Shown here: positions 35,574 to 45,092 of the stretch, piece by piece
How the letters are laid out: each line of letters opens with the position of its first letter
Numbering within the stretch: the stretch's first letter is position 1
NCBI GenBank assembly: GCA_016928025.1
Contig: JAFGLN010000015.1
Coordinates: 47,457 to 111,456 of the forward strand
Source of the DNA: Deltaproteobacteria bacterium
Lineage (GTDB): Bacteria; Desulfobacterota; Syntrophia; Syntrophales; JAFGHS01
Direction of reading: 5' to 3'
DNA: 64,000 nucleotides
Position numbers and translations under genes: made by a program
Notes under the pieces: generated by a model
Database searches by the model: none
What the model was told of the DNA's origin: nothing
The model's input: the letters and a program-made list of their open reading frames with translations, nothing else

Positions 35574-37889
35574 TCAATTCCCTTTCTCATCTTTTTTCGA
35601 GGGTTTCTTCTCATACATTTTTATCACACCATCTTGAACCCGGCCGACTTCTCCCCTCTTTTTCTCTGATATGACGGCGGCATCCTCCTGGTTCCGGATG
35701 ATATGGGGCGTGATGAACACAAAGAGGTTGGTTTTTTCCTTGTTTCTGTCCACGGTTTTAAACAGCCATCCCAAGAGGGGGATATTGCCGAGGCACGGTA
35801 CTTTGTAGGTAGCCACATCCGTCGTGTCCCCGACAAGCCCGCCGATGACCACCGTTTCGCCGTCTTTGACGACGACCGTTGTTTTCGCCGTTCGCTTGCG
35901 CGTCACGGGCAGCGTGGACGTCGTTGCGGAAACGACCCGCGTCACCTGCTGGTCCACCTTGAGACGGACAAAACTCTCATCGTTGATATGGGAAGTGATC
36001 TTGAGAATGACGCCGACATCCTTGTATTCATAGGTGCTGTAGTCATAGGATGTCGTTGATGTTGTTTCCTGCCTGGTGAGATAGGGGCGGTTCTCGCCGA
36101 CATTGATTTCCGCCTCCTCATTGTCGACGGTCAACAGTTGGGGCGTGGAGAGGATCGAAACATCCTCATCGGTCTGATACGCCTGAAGCACGGCTCCGAT
36201 GCTGGGGAATACAACATTTCCTATTTTGATGCCGGCACCCAGAATGCCGACGGAAAAGCCGCTGGGAAACGATACGATACCTGTAGACGCATCATACCCC
36301 GGCATCACCGTGCCAGAGCCACTGGAGCTGATGAAAGCCCCGCTTCGGGCCGGGATCGCACTGCCTGCACTATCTACCGTGTATAAATCGGTAATCTTTC
36401 CGGTATCTTTCAAAGCACTCCATTCCACGCCCAATTTAAAGTCCTTATTAAGCGACACCTCCATGATCAGGGCCTCGATATAGACCATAGGCCGGGGCAC
36501 ATCGAGTTTTTTGATGACGTCCTCCAGGATCAGGTAATCGGCCCGCTCCGCCGTGATAATCAAGGTATTGGTGGCTTTGTCCGGAATAACATTGACCTCC
36601 TTGGAAAGGACCGGCGACTTGCCCTTCTGGGCGGCGTCCTTGGAATCCTTCGGCAGGTTCATGAGGACCTTGGCCAGATCCTCGGCGTTGGCGTTCTGCA
36701 GACGGTAAATATGGAGCAGCGTGCCCGCCTGGGGGATCTCCCGGTCCATTAAGTCGATCAACTCCTTGATATTGGCCGTATCCGATTCACTGGCCATCAT
36801 GATCAGCGAATTCGTCCGGTCATCGGCGACGATGCGGATCGGCGAAGGCCCTTTCTGCTGCTGCTGAAAGATGGCGTTAAGTGATTTAACCGACTCCGTC
36901 GCCGATGCATAATGAAGGGGAAGATAAGTGATCTGCGCGCCGACGCCTTTGACATCCAGGGCCGAAATAATCTCGCGCAGTTTCTTAACATTGGACAGGA
37001 CGTCGGAGATCACCAGCATGCCCGTCGGCGGATAGGAGATAATCACGCTCGACCGGGGAATGAGAGGGTCCAATACCTTTTTCATCTCATTGGCGTCGGC
37101 ATACTCCAGTGAGATGATCTGGGTGACGATCCGGTCTTCGACGGCGACCTTCTCGTTCTGGAGCAGGGTCTGAACCTTCTTTCCCCTGACATCCACGGTC
37201 GGTATGATTTTGATGACGTCGCCCGCCTCTACCGTGGCGAACCCGTAAACCTCGAGAACCGATTCGAACACTTTATAAACATCGTCGACGGCTATTTTTT
37301 TGGGGGAAATGACCGTCACCTTGCCCTTGACCTTGTCGTCGATAATAAAATTTTTCCCCGTCAACTCACTGATAAATTTCACAAAAACCTGAATATCCAC
37401 ATTGTCGAAGTCGATGGTGACATACCGGGTATCTTTGGCAGGCGCCGAACCCGGTGAAGACGGCGGGGAAGCACCCGTCGGCGACTGTTGAACTTGTGAA
37501 GGCGCGCTTCTTTCGGAAGCGCCAACCGGTGCGGGCGGCCGAGCGACAGGAACAGGCTGAGCAGACGGCGGTAACGGTCTGACCGTCGCAGGCGGCGGCA
37601 ATGGGGTTGCCGATTGAGTTTCTTGACGAGCGGGTGTCTGTGTTTGTGGATGCAAGGGCACAGAAGGCCTGGCCGCTTTCGTTTTCCCTGTCTGTGCTTC
37701 ATCTGCTGATGAATTGTCCTGCTTATTCGACGTGGAAACCGGTTGCTCCTCACCGGCGATACGGGCGGCAAAAACCGCCGTGGACTGGAGAAAAACAAAA
37801 CAAGACAGAATTATGAACAAAAACATCCATGGGGTAATTTTCAGCAATTTAATTTTATTCGTCAAAATAATCGACATGATTGGCGTCAT
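35574..37889 (-). CDS. gspD: T2SS outer-membrane secretin GspD
   Basis: A 771-residue secretin forming the outer-membrane channel. An N-terminal hydrophobic signal (about 18-41) is followed by an unusual proline-rich linker (about 75-150) before the N0 domain (YVTIDFDNVDIQVFVKFISE). N1-N3 repeats follow (VISPKKIAVDDVYKVFES; LPLHYASATESVKSLNAIFQ; HIYRLQNANAEDLAKVLMNL). The secretin core has VLQAYQTDEDVSILSTPQLL, NVGENRPYLT and TVVVKDGETVVIGGLVGD. It overlaps the upstream gspB-like gene by 4 nt. No pilotin gene is adjacent. Confidence 0.93.
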   Translation of the reverse strand: MTPIMSIILTNKIKLLKITPWMFLFIILSCFVFLQSTAVFAARIAGEEQPVSTSNKQDNSSADEAQTGKTKAARPSVPLHPQTQTPARQETQSATPLPPPATVRPLPPSAQPVPVARPPAPVGASERSAPSQVQQSPTGASPPSSPGSAPAKDTRYVTIDFDNVDIQVFVKFISELTGKNFIIDDKVKGKVTVISPKKIAVDDVYKVFESVLEVYGFATVEAGDVIKIIPTVDVRGKKVQTLLQNEKVAVEDRIVTQIISLEYADANEMKKVLDPLIPRSSVIISYPPTGMLVISDVLSNVKKLREIISALDVKGVGAQITYLPLHYASATESVKSLNAIFQQQQKGPSPIRIVADDRTNSLIMMASESDTANIKELIDLMDREIPQAGTLLHIYRLQNANAEDLAKVLMNLPKDSKDAAQKGKSPVLSKEVNVIPDKATNTLIITAERADYLILEDVIKKLDVPRPMVYIEALIMEVSLNKDFKLGVEWSALKDTGKITDLYTVDSAGSAIPARSGAFISSSGSGTVMPGYDASTGIVSFPSGFSVGILGAGIKIGNVVFPSIGAVLQAYQTDEDVSILSTPQLLTVDNEEAEINVGENRPYLTRQETTSTTSYDYSTYEYKDVGVILKITSHINDESFVRLKVDQQVTRVVSATTSTLPVTRKRTAKTTVVVKDGETVVIGGLVGDTTDVATYKVPCLGNIPLLGWLFKTVDRNKEKTNLFVFITPHIIRNQEDAAVISEKKRGEVGRVQDGVIKMYEKKPSKKDEKGN

Positions 37890-38608
37890 TGATTCCCCCG
37901 TATTTCGATCAGACTTTTAAAATCAGGTGTTTTGCGTAAATTCTTAAGATCGGCATCCTTTCCCGCCCACTCAAGTATCTCAACATTGATGGACGCGGCC
38001 TTTTTCAAAGAATTAAACGCGTCGTCCATTTTATTCAATCTGGCATACAGACAGGCAAGATTATAATAGGGATCGACATAATCCTTTTTACAGGCAATCG
38101 CCCTGGTAAAAACATTGACAGCCTGGTCATTTTTATTTTGGCTCATATAAATGACGCCAAGATTATTCAGGGCGTGGATATGTTCAGGGTCCAGCGTCAG
38201 AGTTTTTTCATACAAAGTCGCCGCCTCGGTAAGACGGCCCTGCCGTTGCCTGTCCAGTGCGTCCCGATAAATATGCGCCGCTTTTGCCGTCAGATCCACC
38301 ACCGGCGCTTCCCATTTTTTATCGATCAGACGCTCCGCAACCGGAGACGCGCCTGCATCAGGCCCCGTCGCAGGATGAGCAGCCGGCTGTTCCCGAACCG
38401 ATATTGCGGCCCCGTGATTCTGATAAACGTAAAACGCCACGCCTCCGCATAACAGAACGACAACAAGGACCGCCAAGCCGATGGTTCGTCGCCCGAAGGC
38501 GTGATCTTTTCCGGCAACCGGTCCCGTCCGGATCATATTCCCATAATGTCCGTAGCGGCTGTTTTTTTCACTTTGGGCTTTTCTTAAAGCGTCGTTGATA
38601 TAACTCAT
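37886..38608 (-). CDS. GspB-like membrane protein with TPR domain
   Basis: A 240-residue protein whose N-terminus (MSYINDALRKAQSEKNSRYG) matches the GspB start motif, followed by one membrane helix (about 43-64). The periplasmic part lacks the usual GspB C-terminal domain and carries about three tetratricopeptide repeats (AATLYEKTLTLDPEHIHALN, NLGVIYMSQNKNDQAVNVFT, DPYYNLACLYARLNKMDDAF). GspB works with GspA to place the secretin in the cell wall; the GspA-like gene lies just upstream. TPRs here may bind secretin or cargo. Translation is coupled to gspD. Confidence 0.78.
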   Translation of the reverse strand: MSYINDALRKAQSEKNSRYGHYGNMIRTGPVAGKDHAFGRRTIGLAVLVVVLLCGGVAFYVYQNHGAAISVREQPAAHPATGPDAGASPVAERLIDKKWEAPVVDLTAKAAHIYRDALDRQRQGRLTEAATLYEKTLTLDPEHIHALNNLGVIYMSQNKNDQAVNVFTRAIACKKDYVDPYYNLACLYARLNKMDDAFNSLKKAASINVEILEWAGKDADLKNLRKTPDFKSLIEIRGNQ

Positions 38609-38712
38609 TTTTATTTAAGTCAAGGGATTTGCATGAATTAAGGAAACGCCTTATCCCTTTGTTCTCCTAGCGAAAACATTCATCCAAACGGCAATAAGAA
38701 CCTTTTCCGTTT

Positions 38713-39552
38713 TCAATGGCCGTATTTTCTGCCGCTAAAGTAGCTCATGCCGATATCCTTAATCGCCATCCGGATGATCCAGGCATCGATTTTAAAACGG
38801 TTTTTCGTATAGGCAATCAGCAGCGCCCGATCGCAAATCGCGTTGACGCGCCGGGGATTCCCTAAGGAATAATGATAGATCAGTTTATGGGCGCCCCAGG
38901 TAAACGCCACTTTATTTTCGCCATCGGCCACAATCAGTCGATGCCGGATATAGCTTTTCACACTTTTTTCGTTGAGGGCCTGGAGATGAAACCGCACCGT
39001 GATTCTCTCGTTGAGCTGTCTGAGTGACGGCGTTTTCAGCATATCCTGCAATTCCGACTGGCCGATGAGGACGATTTGCATGAGTTTCTCTTCCACCGTT
39101 TCGAGATTGGAAAGCATGCGGACCTGTTCCAGCGTCCCGGGAGCCAGATTCTGCGCCTCATCGATCAGGAGAACGACGTTTCTGTTACGAGAAAATTGAC
39201 GGAGCAGATATTTATTTAAGGCATCGATGCAGCGCTTTTTCGATTTTCTCCCCGGTCCAACCGAAATGCCCAGTTCTTGATTGACCGTCGCCAACAGTTC
39301 GATATCCGACAGGGCCGAATTAAAAATCAGGGCGCTATCAACCGACCCGTCCAGGTCGGCAAGGAGAGCACGGCAAATCGTTGTTTTACCCGTACCGATA
39401 TCGCCGGTCACAAGGATGAATCCTTTCCTTTCCGTAATTCCATAGATAAGACTGTTCAACGCCTCTTCGTGCTGAGGACTCAAAAACAGGTATCGCGGAT
39501 CGGGGGAAAGGTTGAACGGATTTTCTTTCAGGCCGAAGTGGGTTGTATACAT
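38713..39552 (-). CDS. GspA/ExeA-like AAA ATPase
   Basis: A 279-residue ATPase with the ExeA N-terminal signature (YTTHFGLKENPFNLSPDPRY), Walker A GDIGTGKTT, Walker B VVLLIDEAQNL and sensor LIGQSELQDML. ExeA/GspA moves with GspB to remodel peptidoglycan for secretin assembly. ExeA has about 550 residues with a membrane segment and a peptidoglycan-binding domain; this protein stops after the ATPase, so those functions may be supplied by the TPR partner. A 104-nt gap with a nested inverted repeat (38627-38662) separates it from the gspB-like gene. Confidence 0.85.
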   Translation of the reverse strand: MYTTHFGLKENPFNLSPDPRYLFLSPQHEEALNSLIYGITERKGFILVTGDIGTGKTTICRALLADLDGSVDSALIFNSALSDIELLATVNQELGISVGPGRKSKKRCIDALNKYLLRQFSRNRNVVLLIDEAQNLAPGTLEQVRMLSNLETVEEKLMQIVLIGQSELQDMLKTPSLRQLNERITVRFHLQALNEKSVKSYIRHRLIVADGENKVAFTWGAHKLIYHYSLGNPRRVNAICDRALLIAYTKNRFKIDAWIIRMAIKDIGMSYFSGRKYGH

Positions 39553-39592
39553 TCTTGTTTAGTGCCCCGTAACGGCCTCAACATTGCCGGAA

Positions 39593-40519
39593 CTATCGAA
39601 AAACATAATTCAATGTCTCCTGCCTTCCCTGCCTTTTGATATTGAGCGACATACTGGACGCTCCCTTCATGGTATTATAAAAACTCATCATATCGTCGGC
39701 GGTCTTGATATCTTTATCGTTCACCCCTTCTATAATATCACCGTTGTTGATACCCAGCCTTTGATACACGCTTCCCGGCCGGATATTCGTTACCAGAAAG
39801 CCCGCCGGCGCCCCCTGGTAAAAGTAGGGTCTGACCTTGGCCTGGCTTAACAAGGTGCCGATATCCTTCATCCAACTGTTGATTTCGCTGCGGTTCACCA
39901 CAATGGTGCCGGACGTCTCTCCCGCAGACGGCGCCGCGCTTCGCGCAACAGCCGGGCTCGGCGAAAGGATGGGGCCTTCTTTGGTCTCGGCAATCTTCAA
40001 GATTTTTTCCTCTCCACGGATGTTGACAATAATGGAATTTCTCAGAATCTTCGTAATCTTCCCGCCGCCAAGAGAATCCCCTACCCGATAGAGGTCTTGT
40101 TTTCTTTTACTTTTTTCTTCCAAAATCGCAAACCCGAATTTCTCATCGCCGGCCACAGTTCCTCGCAGATCATAAAGCGTTGCAATATCCGACGCCGGTT
40201 GTATGGTGTTATCCGGTTGCTTGTCAGTCACGGCCCGGTCCGCTGAATCGAATAGGTTCCGTTCCACAATGGCTTTATAGTCCTCAAAGGGCTCTTTGGC
40301 GATCGGCGCTTTTTCCTTGAACGGTACAGCTACGACCGTTTCCGTCTGAATGCTCATCATCGAAAGACTGAGGCATTTATAAAAGATGTCAACAGCCAAA
40401 TAGGCCACCACCGTTATAAAAAGAATGATCAGAGCCGGCTTGTATTTCAGTGATTGCAAACCGGAAAGAGAAAGGTGGACCCCTCCCGGATTGAATCTCT
40501 TTGAACCTTGGGGTGTCAT
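39593..40519 (-). CDS. gspC: T2SS inner-membrane protein GspC with PDZ domain
   Basis: About 308 residues: a cytoplasmic N-terminus, one membrane helix (PALIILFITVVAYLAVDIFY), the homology region that contacts the secretin N0 domain (LYDLRGTVAGDEKFGFAIL, YRVGDSLGGGKI), and a C-terminal PDZ domain (SVYQRLGINNGDIIEGVNDK). GspC couples the inner-membrane platform to GspD and may recruit substrates. The ATG at 40519 is used although its ribosome binding site is weak; an in-frame TTG at 40549 would add 10 residues. Confidence 0.88.
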   Translation of the reverse strand: MTPQGSKRFNPGGVHLSLSGLQSLKYKPALIILFITVVAYLAVDIFYKCLSLSMMSIQTETVVAVPFKEKAPIAKEPFEDYKAIVERNLFDSADRAVTDKQPDNTIQPASDIATLYDLRGTVAGDEKFGFAILEEKSKRKQDLYRVGDSLGGGKITKILRNSIIVNIRGEEKILKIAETKEGPILSPSPAVARSAAPSAGETSGTIVVNRSEINSWMKDIGTLLSQAKVRPYFYQGAPAGFLVTNIRPGSVYQRLGINNGDIIEGVNDKDIKTADDMMSFYNTMKGASSMSLNIKRQGRQETLNYVFR

Positions 40520-40605
40520 TTTTTCGATTATCCGTTGACCTGTATTCAATATTCTTGCCCTTTGCCGCCCAAACAGAATTTAATCTTGCTCCTTGAACCT
40601 ATCCC

Positions 40606-41439
40606 CTACATCAATCTTACCGTCGGATTGCCCAATATACCGCCAATGGCAACTTTCATCCTTTTAGTGCCCGACCCGGCGATTTCAATGGTGCCGTTCA
40701 TGTTGATCGTGCTGGATTCAATATCTTCGTTCAAGGTAATATCCCCTTGCAGGGTGCAGTTAAACTCGGGCCCCATCATCTTTATCCTGTCAATTTTCAA
40801 CGCGTTGTTCTTTATGGCGATTTTCCCTTCTATCCTGGTAAAATCAATTTTTTCAAATCCCAACAGTCTCTCTCGCAACGGATAGCTGCCGTTGGAAAGG
40901 GTAAACTCCCCTTCACCATTTTTTGCCCCTTTGCGTTCATAATCGTATCGATAGACAAAAGCACCCGTTAACGTTCCTGCGATTTGATGTTTCAGCAACT
41001 CTTTCAGATAGGCGCATTGATCCAATCCCAAATTGTTTAACCTGATCTCAAAATGAACCGGTTTTGACAAAGACATGAAATGCGCGAAGTTAATTCGCCC
41101 CTCCAAACCGCCCCCATACGTATTCCCTTTGAAAAAGAGGGTCGTTTCCCCTTTGAAGACGTCAAGCAATCCGATCCTTGCATTCAGGCTGTTCATATTC
41201 ATCGTCGCTGTGGGATTCTTTTTTAATCCACAGGCAATATTCTCCATTTTGACGCCCGGCGGAAAATCCGGATTTAAGGTGCCGATGAACAGAACGGCCT
41301 CAGGATGCCGGGCTGAGACCATTGCTGTGATGTAATCACTGATGACCCTGCCGGGGAAACGCAGGTACAGAAAAACCGCCAACATGATTAAGCCGAACGC
41401 CGTATAGCCTATAATTTGCTTGTTCAACTTGTATTTCAT
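40606..41439 (-). CDS. gspN: T2SS protein GspN
   Basis: A 277-residue bitopic protein with one N-terminal membrane helix (about 9-27) and a periplasmic AsmA-like beta-rich domain (TTLFFKGNTYGGGLEGRINF, GTLTGAFVYRYDYERKG, GEFTLSNGSYPL). This matches the GspN form seen in T2SS operons of deltaproteobacteria. Its function is not well known. It starts 1 nt after the gspM stop and precedes gspC. Confidence 0.85.
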   Translation of the reverse strand: MKYKLNKQIIGYTAFGLIMLAVFLYLRFPGRVISDYITAMVSARHPEAVLFIGTLNPDFPPGVKMENIACGLKKNPTATMNMNSLNARIGLLDVFKGETTLFFKGNTYGGGLEGRINFAHFMSLSKPVHFEIRLNNLGLDQCAYLKELLKHQIAGTLTGAFVYRYDYERKGAKNGEGEFTLSNGSYPLRERLLGFEKIDFTRIEGKIAIKNNALKIDRIKMMGPEFNCTLQGDITLNEDIESSTINMNGTIEIAGSGTKRMKVAIGGILGNPTVRLM

Positions 41440-41440
41440 C

Positions 41441-42016
41441 TTACTTACGATCCGTAGTGAGGGTCAACATTTCGTCTATTAGGGTTTTATACGTCACCAC
41501 CTGAATCAATGCGGTCAGATATTCGGGGCTCTCTTTCATTTTCTGGATGGAAATTTTATTGATTTTGATCAATTCATGGGGTGATTCAACCAGATAAAGA
41601 AAATTCGTCAATTCCCTGAGGGTCATTTTTTCCAATTGAATATCGACGGCCGTCTCCTCATGGGGCCCGACCGTTTTGCCCTTTAGGGGATTCATATACT
41701 TTATGCCCGCTTTAACACCGGCTTCTCCGGCTTTTTTCTCCAGATAGGAGAAAAGGGTGAAGTCTCGAGGCCTTTGCGACAGAACCTGTTGCACTTCCAA
41801 TGACTTCTGTTTTAACAGCCGGTATTCGGCACCCAGCCTCTTCAGCTCCACAAGGGTCTTTTCATTGGTTGTTAGAGATCGCTGGATCCGCTCTTTCGCC
41901 TCGAAAAAGGGGGAAATCACAAACTGGAAAATCATGGCCCCGCAAATAATCATCAAACCGGCACCAAGATAGTACTTTTGGCTTATTGTCAGGTTATTCC
42001 AAAAATTTTTTATCAC
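41441..42016 (-). CDS. gspM: T2SS inner-membrane protein GspM
   Basis: A 191-residue bitopic protein: one membrane helix (about 16-35), a coiled-coil (about 40-80) and a ferredoxin-like periplasmic domain (VDIQLEKMTLRELTNFLYLV, KINKISIQKM). GspM pairs with GspL in the assembly platform; it also resembles PilO. It overlaps gspL by 4 nt (ATGA), which implies coupled translation. Confidence 0.85.
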   Translation of the reverse strand: MIKNFWNNLTISQKYYLGAGLMIICGAMIFQFVISPFFEAKERIQRSLTTNEKTLVELKRLGAEYRLLKQKSLEVQQVLSQRPRDFTLFSYLEKKAGEAGVKAGIKYMNPLKGKTVGPHEETAVDIQLEKMTLRELTNFLYLVESPHELIKINKISIQKMKESPEYLTALIQVVTYKTLIDEMLTLTTDRK

Positions 42017-43455
42017 CGGACCTCTATCCTCAAATCAAATTCAACTTTATCTCCTTGCTTCATCAGGTTCGTGGCACCGATCGTTACGGACTTAAAATAT
42101 TTCGATTGCGCGATTTCATTTTTAATTGCGTCGACGGAATCAAAATTTTTCGTTTGGCCCTTGATGCTGACGACACCGTTTTCAAAATTGAAAGCTCTGA
42201 TGAGCAGTTCGACCGAAGCAGGCGTCAATGTGGACACTTCCTTCAGCATACCCAGCACACTGATCTCCGATTGCGATGTGGAGATGCCCGCCGTTATTTT
42301 TTTGGCTTGATCGATGCCGACCTTGAGCTGTGAAATCGGCTCGACGATTCTGGTGGTTTCAGGACTGTACTTCTTGAATTCGGTGATGACTTCTTGTTTC
42401 AGCTTATCCAGCTTCGATTGAGAAAAACGATAGTCCATATAGACATCGACGAGTCCTAAACAAATAATAAAGAGAACCACCGTGCCGATCCATCGCAGAT
42501 CTTTTTTGATTTCGTCATAGCTTCGCGTTGCTTCCGTGACGCGCCGTTTGAAATTAAAACCGCTGCCCTGATCCGCCGACCGGGTCGCCAGGGCCAAAGC
42601 CTGGTTCATGACGGCAGACCGCCATTCCTTCTTGACCGGTTCCTCGCAATCAATGGAACCGTCTCCCATGAAATCAAGTTTGGTCAGGGGAATGGAAAAC
42701 GCATCTTCAAGACCGTCCTCAATGCCGTCCACCAAGGCCCCTCCCCCCGTCAGGAACAGCCGGGTTGGTGACGTTTCCAAAATACCCTGCCAAATCAAAT
42801 ACTCCATCGTATTCTTTAACTCCCCGATGAAGCGGGCGGCTCTTTCCGTTAGGAGGGTTGCCCCAAAATTAAAATATCTCATTTGCAGGACGCGACCCCG
42901 GCTCAGAAAAACGGCAACGGTATGGGTTATGCCGATATCCAACAGCATATAGCTTTCCCTGTCGGCAAGTTGGGGAGACAGCTTCAAGGCACTGACAACG
43001 GCATCGGCCTCAATAGCCGTTATATGCTTAACATAGCCGGCCAGGAGGCGGAGCCTTTCATCAAGAAAGGTCTTGGAAACCATCGCGGCGAAGATAGACG
43101 ATCCGCCCGACTCATCCCTCCTGACATAATCATAATAAACATCATCGATGGATGATTGAATCATCGGATCGAGTTCGTAAGCAATGGTTTGCTCGATTTT
43201 TTTCTTATCCCGGAAAGGAAGCTGCAAAGAACGGTAGGATAAGGCTTTCGCCGGCAGAGATACGACACAGGTCGCGTTACCGTATAGTTCTTTCTTAAAT
43301 AATTGGTCCAGGGCCGCCTTGATGCCGCCGTCTTCATCGACCGGAATAACATCCGCGGCCAAGATTCTTGATCGACCGGCCATGCTGCGGGCAACAAGAA
43401 CCGCTTTGACGGCGGAATCACCCATATCAAGACCCAAGACTTTAAGAGACATCAT
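42013..43455 (-). CDS. gspL: T2SS inner-membrane platform protein GspL
   Basis: A 480-residue protein. The N-terminal cytoplasmic domain (about 1-270) has the actin-like PilM/GspL fold (VLGLDMGDSAVKAVLVARSM, MLLDIGITHTVAVFLSRGRV, LTGGGALVDGIEDGL). A membrane helix (about 317-335) follows, then a PilN/GspL-like periplasmic ferredoxin domain. It binds GspE in the cytoplasm and GspM in the membrane. The domain order is that of a natural PilM-PilN fusion, as in GspL. Overlaps of 4 nt with gspK and gspM mark one operon. Confidence 0.88.
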   Translation of the reverse strand: MMSLKVLGLDMGDSAVKAVLVARSMAGRSRILAADVIPVDEDGGIKAALDQLFKKELYGNATCVVSLPAKALSYRSLQLPFRDKKKIEQTIAYELDPMIQSSIDDVYYDYVRRDESGGSSIFAAMVSKTFLDERLRLLAGYVKHITAIEADAVVSALKLSPQLADRESYMLLDIGITHTVAVFLSRGRVLQMRYFNFGATLLTERAARFIGELKNTMEYLIWQGILETSPTRLFLTGGGALVDGIEDGLEDAFSIPLTKLDFMGDGSIDCEEPVKKEWRSAVMNQALALATRSADQGSGFNFKRRVTEATRSYDEIKKDLRWIGTVVLFIICLGLVDVYMDYRFSQSKLDKLKQEVITEFKKYSPETTRIVEPISQLKVGIDQAKKITAGISTSQSEISVLGMLKEVSTLTPASVELLIRAFNFENGVVSIKGQTKNFDSVDAIKNEIAQSKYFKSVTIGATNLMKQGDKVEFDLRIEVR

Positions 43456-44432
43456 TCCACTTTCCAGGATAATAATTCCATGACGTTACGATCACCAATC
43501 TTCCGTCTGATCACGCCGGAGGCCTGACCTTTCATCTTGTTGAGACGGCTGACGGCGGATATTTCAAAATCATTGCTCTTCGTCGTAATGAATGCCGAAT
43601 TAATCATTACGTCACGCATACCGGGTATATTTCTAACCCAGTCCGGACCGGCCAGGTCCCGCCCTTCTTCTTTGCGATAGGCATCCAGCTGGTCCGCCGT
43701 ATCGGCGGGAATATCAAAGAGCGCCCGCAAAACAGGTTTGGGCGCCGTATTGATATTAATCTTTCCATCACCGTAAACGGTCAGGAACATTTTGATGCCC
43801 GGGGCGTCTTTTGAGCCGTTATACAACTCCCCGGTCACCCCTTTTATCATCAATATTTCGTCAATGCAATCAAGCAGTTTGTTTTTGGAAGGATACGATT
43901 TATCGAGACTTTTATAATAACCGCTTTCCGCACCGTCACCCGTTGTTTCGTCATCCGCATCGATCCAGTCTTTTATGGAATCCACAACGGCCTCGGCCTT
44001 CTGCGCTTCCAATCCAATTTCCGGCTGTTTTAAAAGCCTCACGAGAATGTCCTTAACGGACACGTTATAGGCGTTGCCGGTGACGAGCTTGTTAATGGGT
44101 ATCTTGCCGGATTCATCGGCGATGGTAACCTGCAGGGATTCTTTATCGAAAAGATCGGCCGCTTGGGTCGCCATCATTTCCGGAACCGCCCAGTCTTCAT
44201 TCAGGGCGTCAAAGCCCGGATTTTTATCATCCAACAATACGGCCACCCCCAGGTTGAAGCCGGATTTAGCAATGTATTTCAAACGGATTTGATCGGCCAG
44301 ATTGGCGGACTCATGGATGGACGACCGCGAAGATCGGTTGAGTTCAAGGGTAACGGCAATAATGATACTGATCATCAAAATGACGATGATCAAGGCCACA
44401 CCGCGATTATTGCTCAAAGATCTTAGCCTCAT
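43452..44432 (-). CDS. gspK: T2SS minor pseudopilin GspK
   Basis: A 326-residue pseudopilin that starts with a prepilin leader and helix (NNRGVALIIVILMISIIIAV). It has the large GspK insertion (EAVVDSIKDWIDADDETTGD, ESGYYKSLDKSYPSKNKLLD) and SAM-like helices (NTAPKPVLRALFDIPADTAD). GspK caps the pseudopilus tip with GspI and GspJ. It has Val/Ala at the usual +5 Glu site, which is typical of GspK. It overlaps gspJ by 4 nt. Confidence 0.9.
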   Translation of the reverse strand: MRLRSLSNNRGVALIIVILMISIIIAVTLELNRSSRSSIHESANLADQIRLKYIAKSGFNLGVAVLLDDKNPGFDALNEDWAVPEMMATQAADLFDKESLQVTIADESGKIPINKLVTGNAYNVSVKDILVRLLKQPEIGLEAQKAEAVVDSIKDWIDADDETTGDGAESGYYKSLDKSYPSKNKLLDCIDEILMIKGVTGELYNGSKDAPGIKMFLTVYGDGKININTAPKPVLRALFDIPADTADQLDAYRKEEGRDLAGPDWVRNIPGMRDVMINSAFITTKSNDFEISAVSRLNKMKGQASGVIRRKIGDRNVMELLSWKVE

Positions 44433-45088
44433 GATGCTCCCTGGGAAAGGGGAATGAAGATTTTGGTTGCAAACGTATACGGCTGTTCCTCATCCTCCGG
44501 ATTAACAATATAAAAGCAGATGTACACCACAGTCGGCACTTTGCCTTTCTGGATCGCCGGACCCGCTGAGGAATTCCAGTAATCATATTCATTGCCTTTA
44601 CTATCATAAAATTTATAGTCGACCGCCTGGATGCGGTCGCATAAGACAAATCCGGTTTTCTGCCTGTCGTCGGTATTAATGTCATCTCTTATCTTGAGGA
44701 CTTCTTCCCGTAACAGGACAAACGTATCCGTTTCTTCGTCTTTCTCCAGACGATAAACAATGGTCAACAGGCTCTCGGCAATACTATTTTCGTCAAAACT
44801 CACATGGGTATTCGAACGGAAAGACACTTCCACGCTGTCCATATCTCCGGAGTCGGAAAACCGGGAAACAAATTCCGGATTCCCGCCATAATTACAAATA
44901 CCTTCCATGTCCCTCGTCAGCCTGTCCATCGCGATCCTGGCCATGGCATAGACATTGCCGCTGTATTCGGAATCCTTGACGATTCTGAAAGTTCCGGAAA
45001 AAGCGGCGTAAATGGTTGTAACCACGACGGTGAGAATGAATATCGCAAGAAGAAGCTCGATAAGGGTAAATCCGGCTGTTTTTTTCAT
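44429..45088 (-). CDS. gspJ: T2SS minor pseudopilin GspJ
   Basis: A 219-residue minor pseudopilin with type IV prepilin signal MKKTAGFTLIELLLAIFILT (cleavage before Phe). The globular part is beta-rich (SVEVSFRSNTHVSFDENSIA, LREEVLKI). The start at 45088 gives the usual short leader; an upstream extension would be too long. It starts 4 nt after the end of gspI and overlaps gspK. Confidence 0.88.
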   Translation of the reverse strand: MKKTAGFTLIELLLAIFILTVVVTTIYAAFSGTFRIVKDSEYSGNVYAMARIAMDRLTRDMEGICNYGGNPEFVSRFSDSGDMDSVEVSFRSNTHVSFDENSIAESLLTIVYRLEKDEETDTFVLLREEVLKIRDDINTDDRQKTGFVLCDRIQAVDYKFYDSKGNEYDYWNSSAGPAIQKGKVPTVVYICFYIVNPEDEEQPYTFATKIFIPLSQGAS

Positions 45089-45092
45089 GGCG

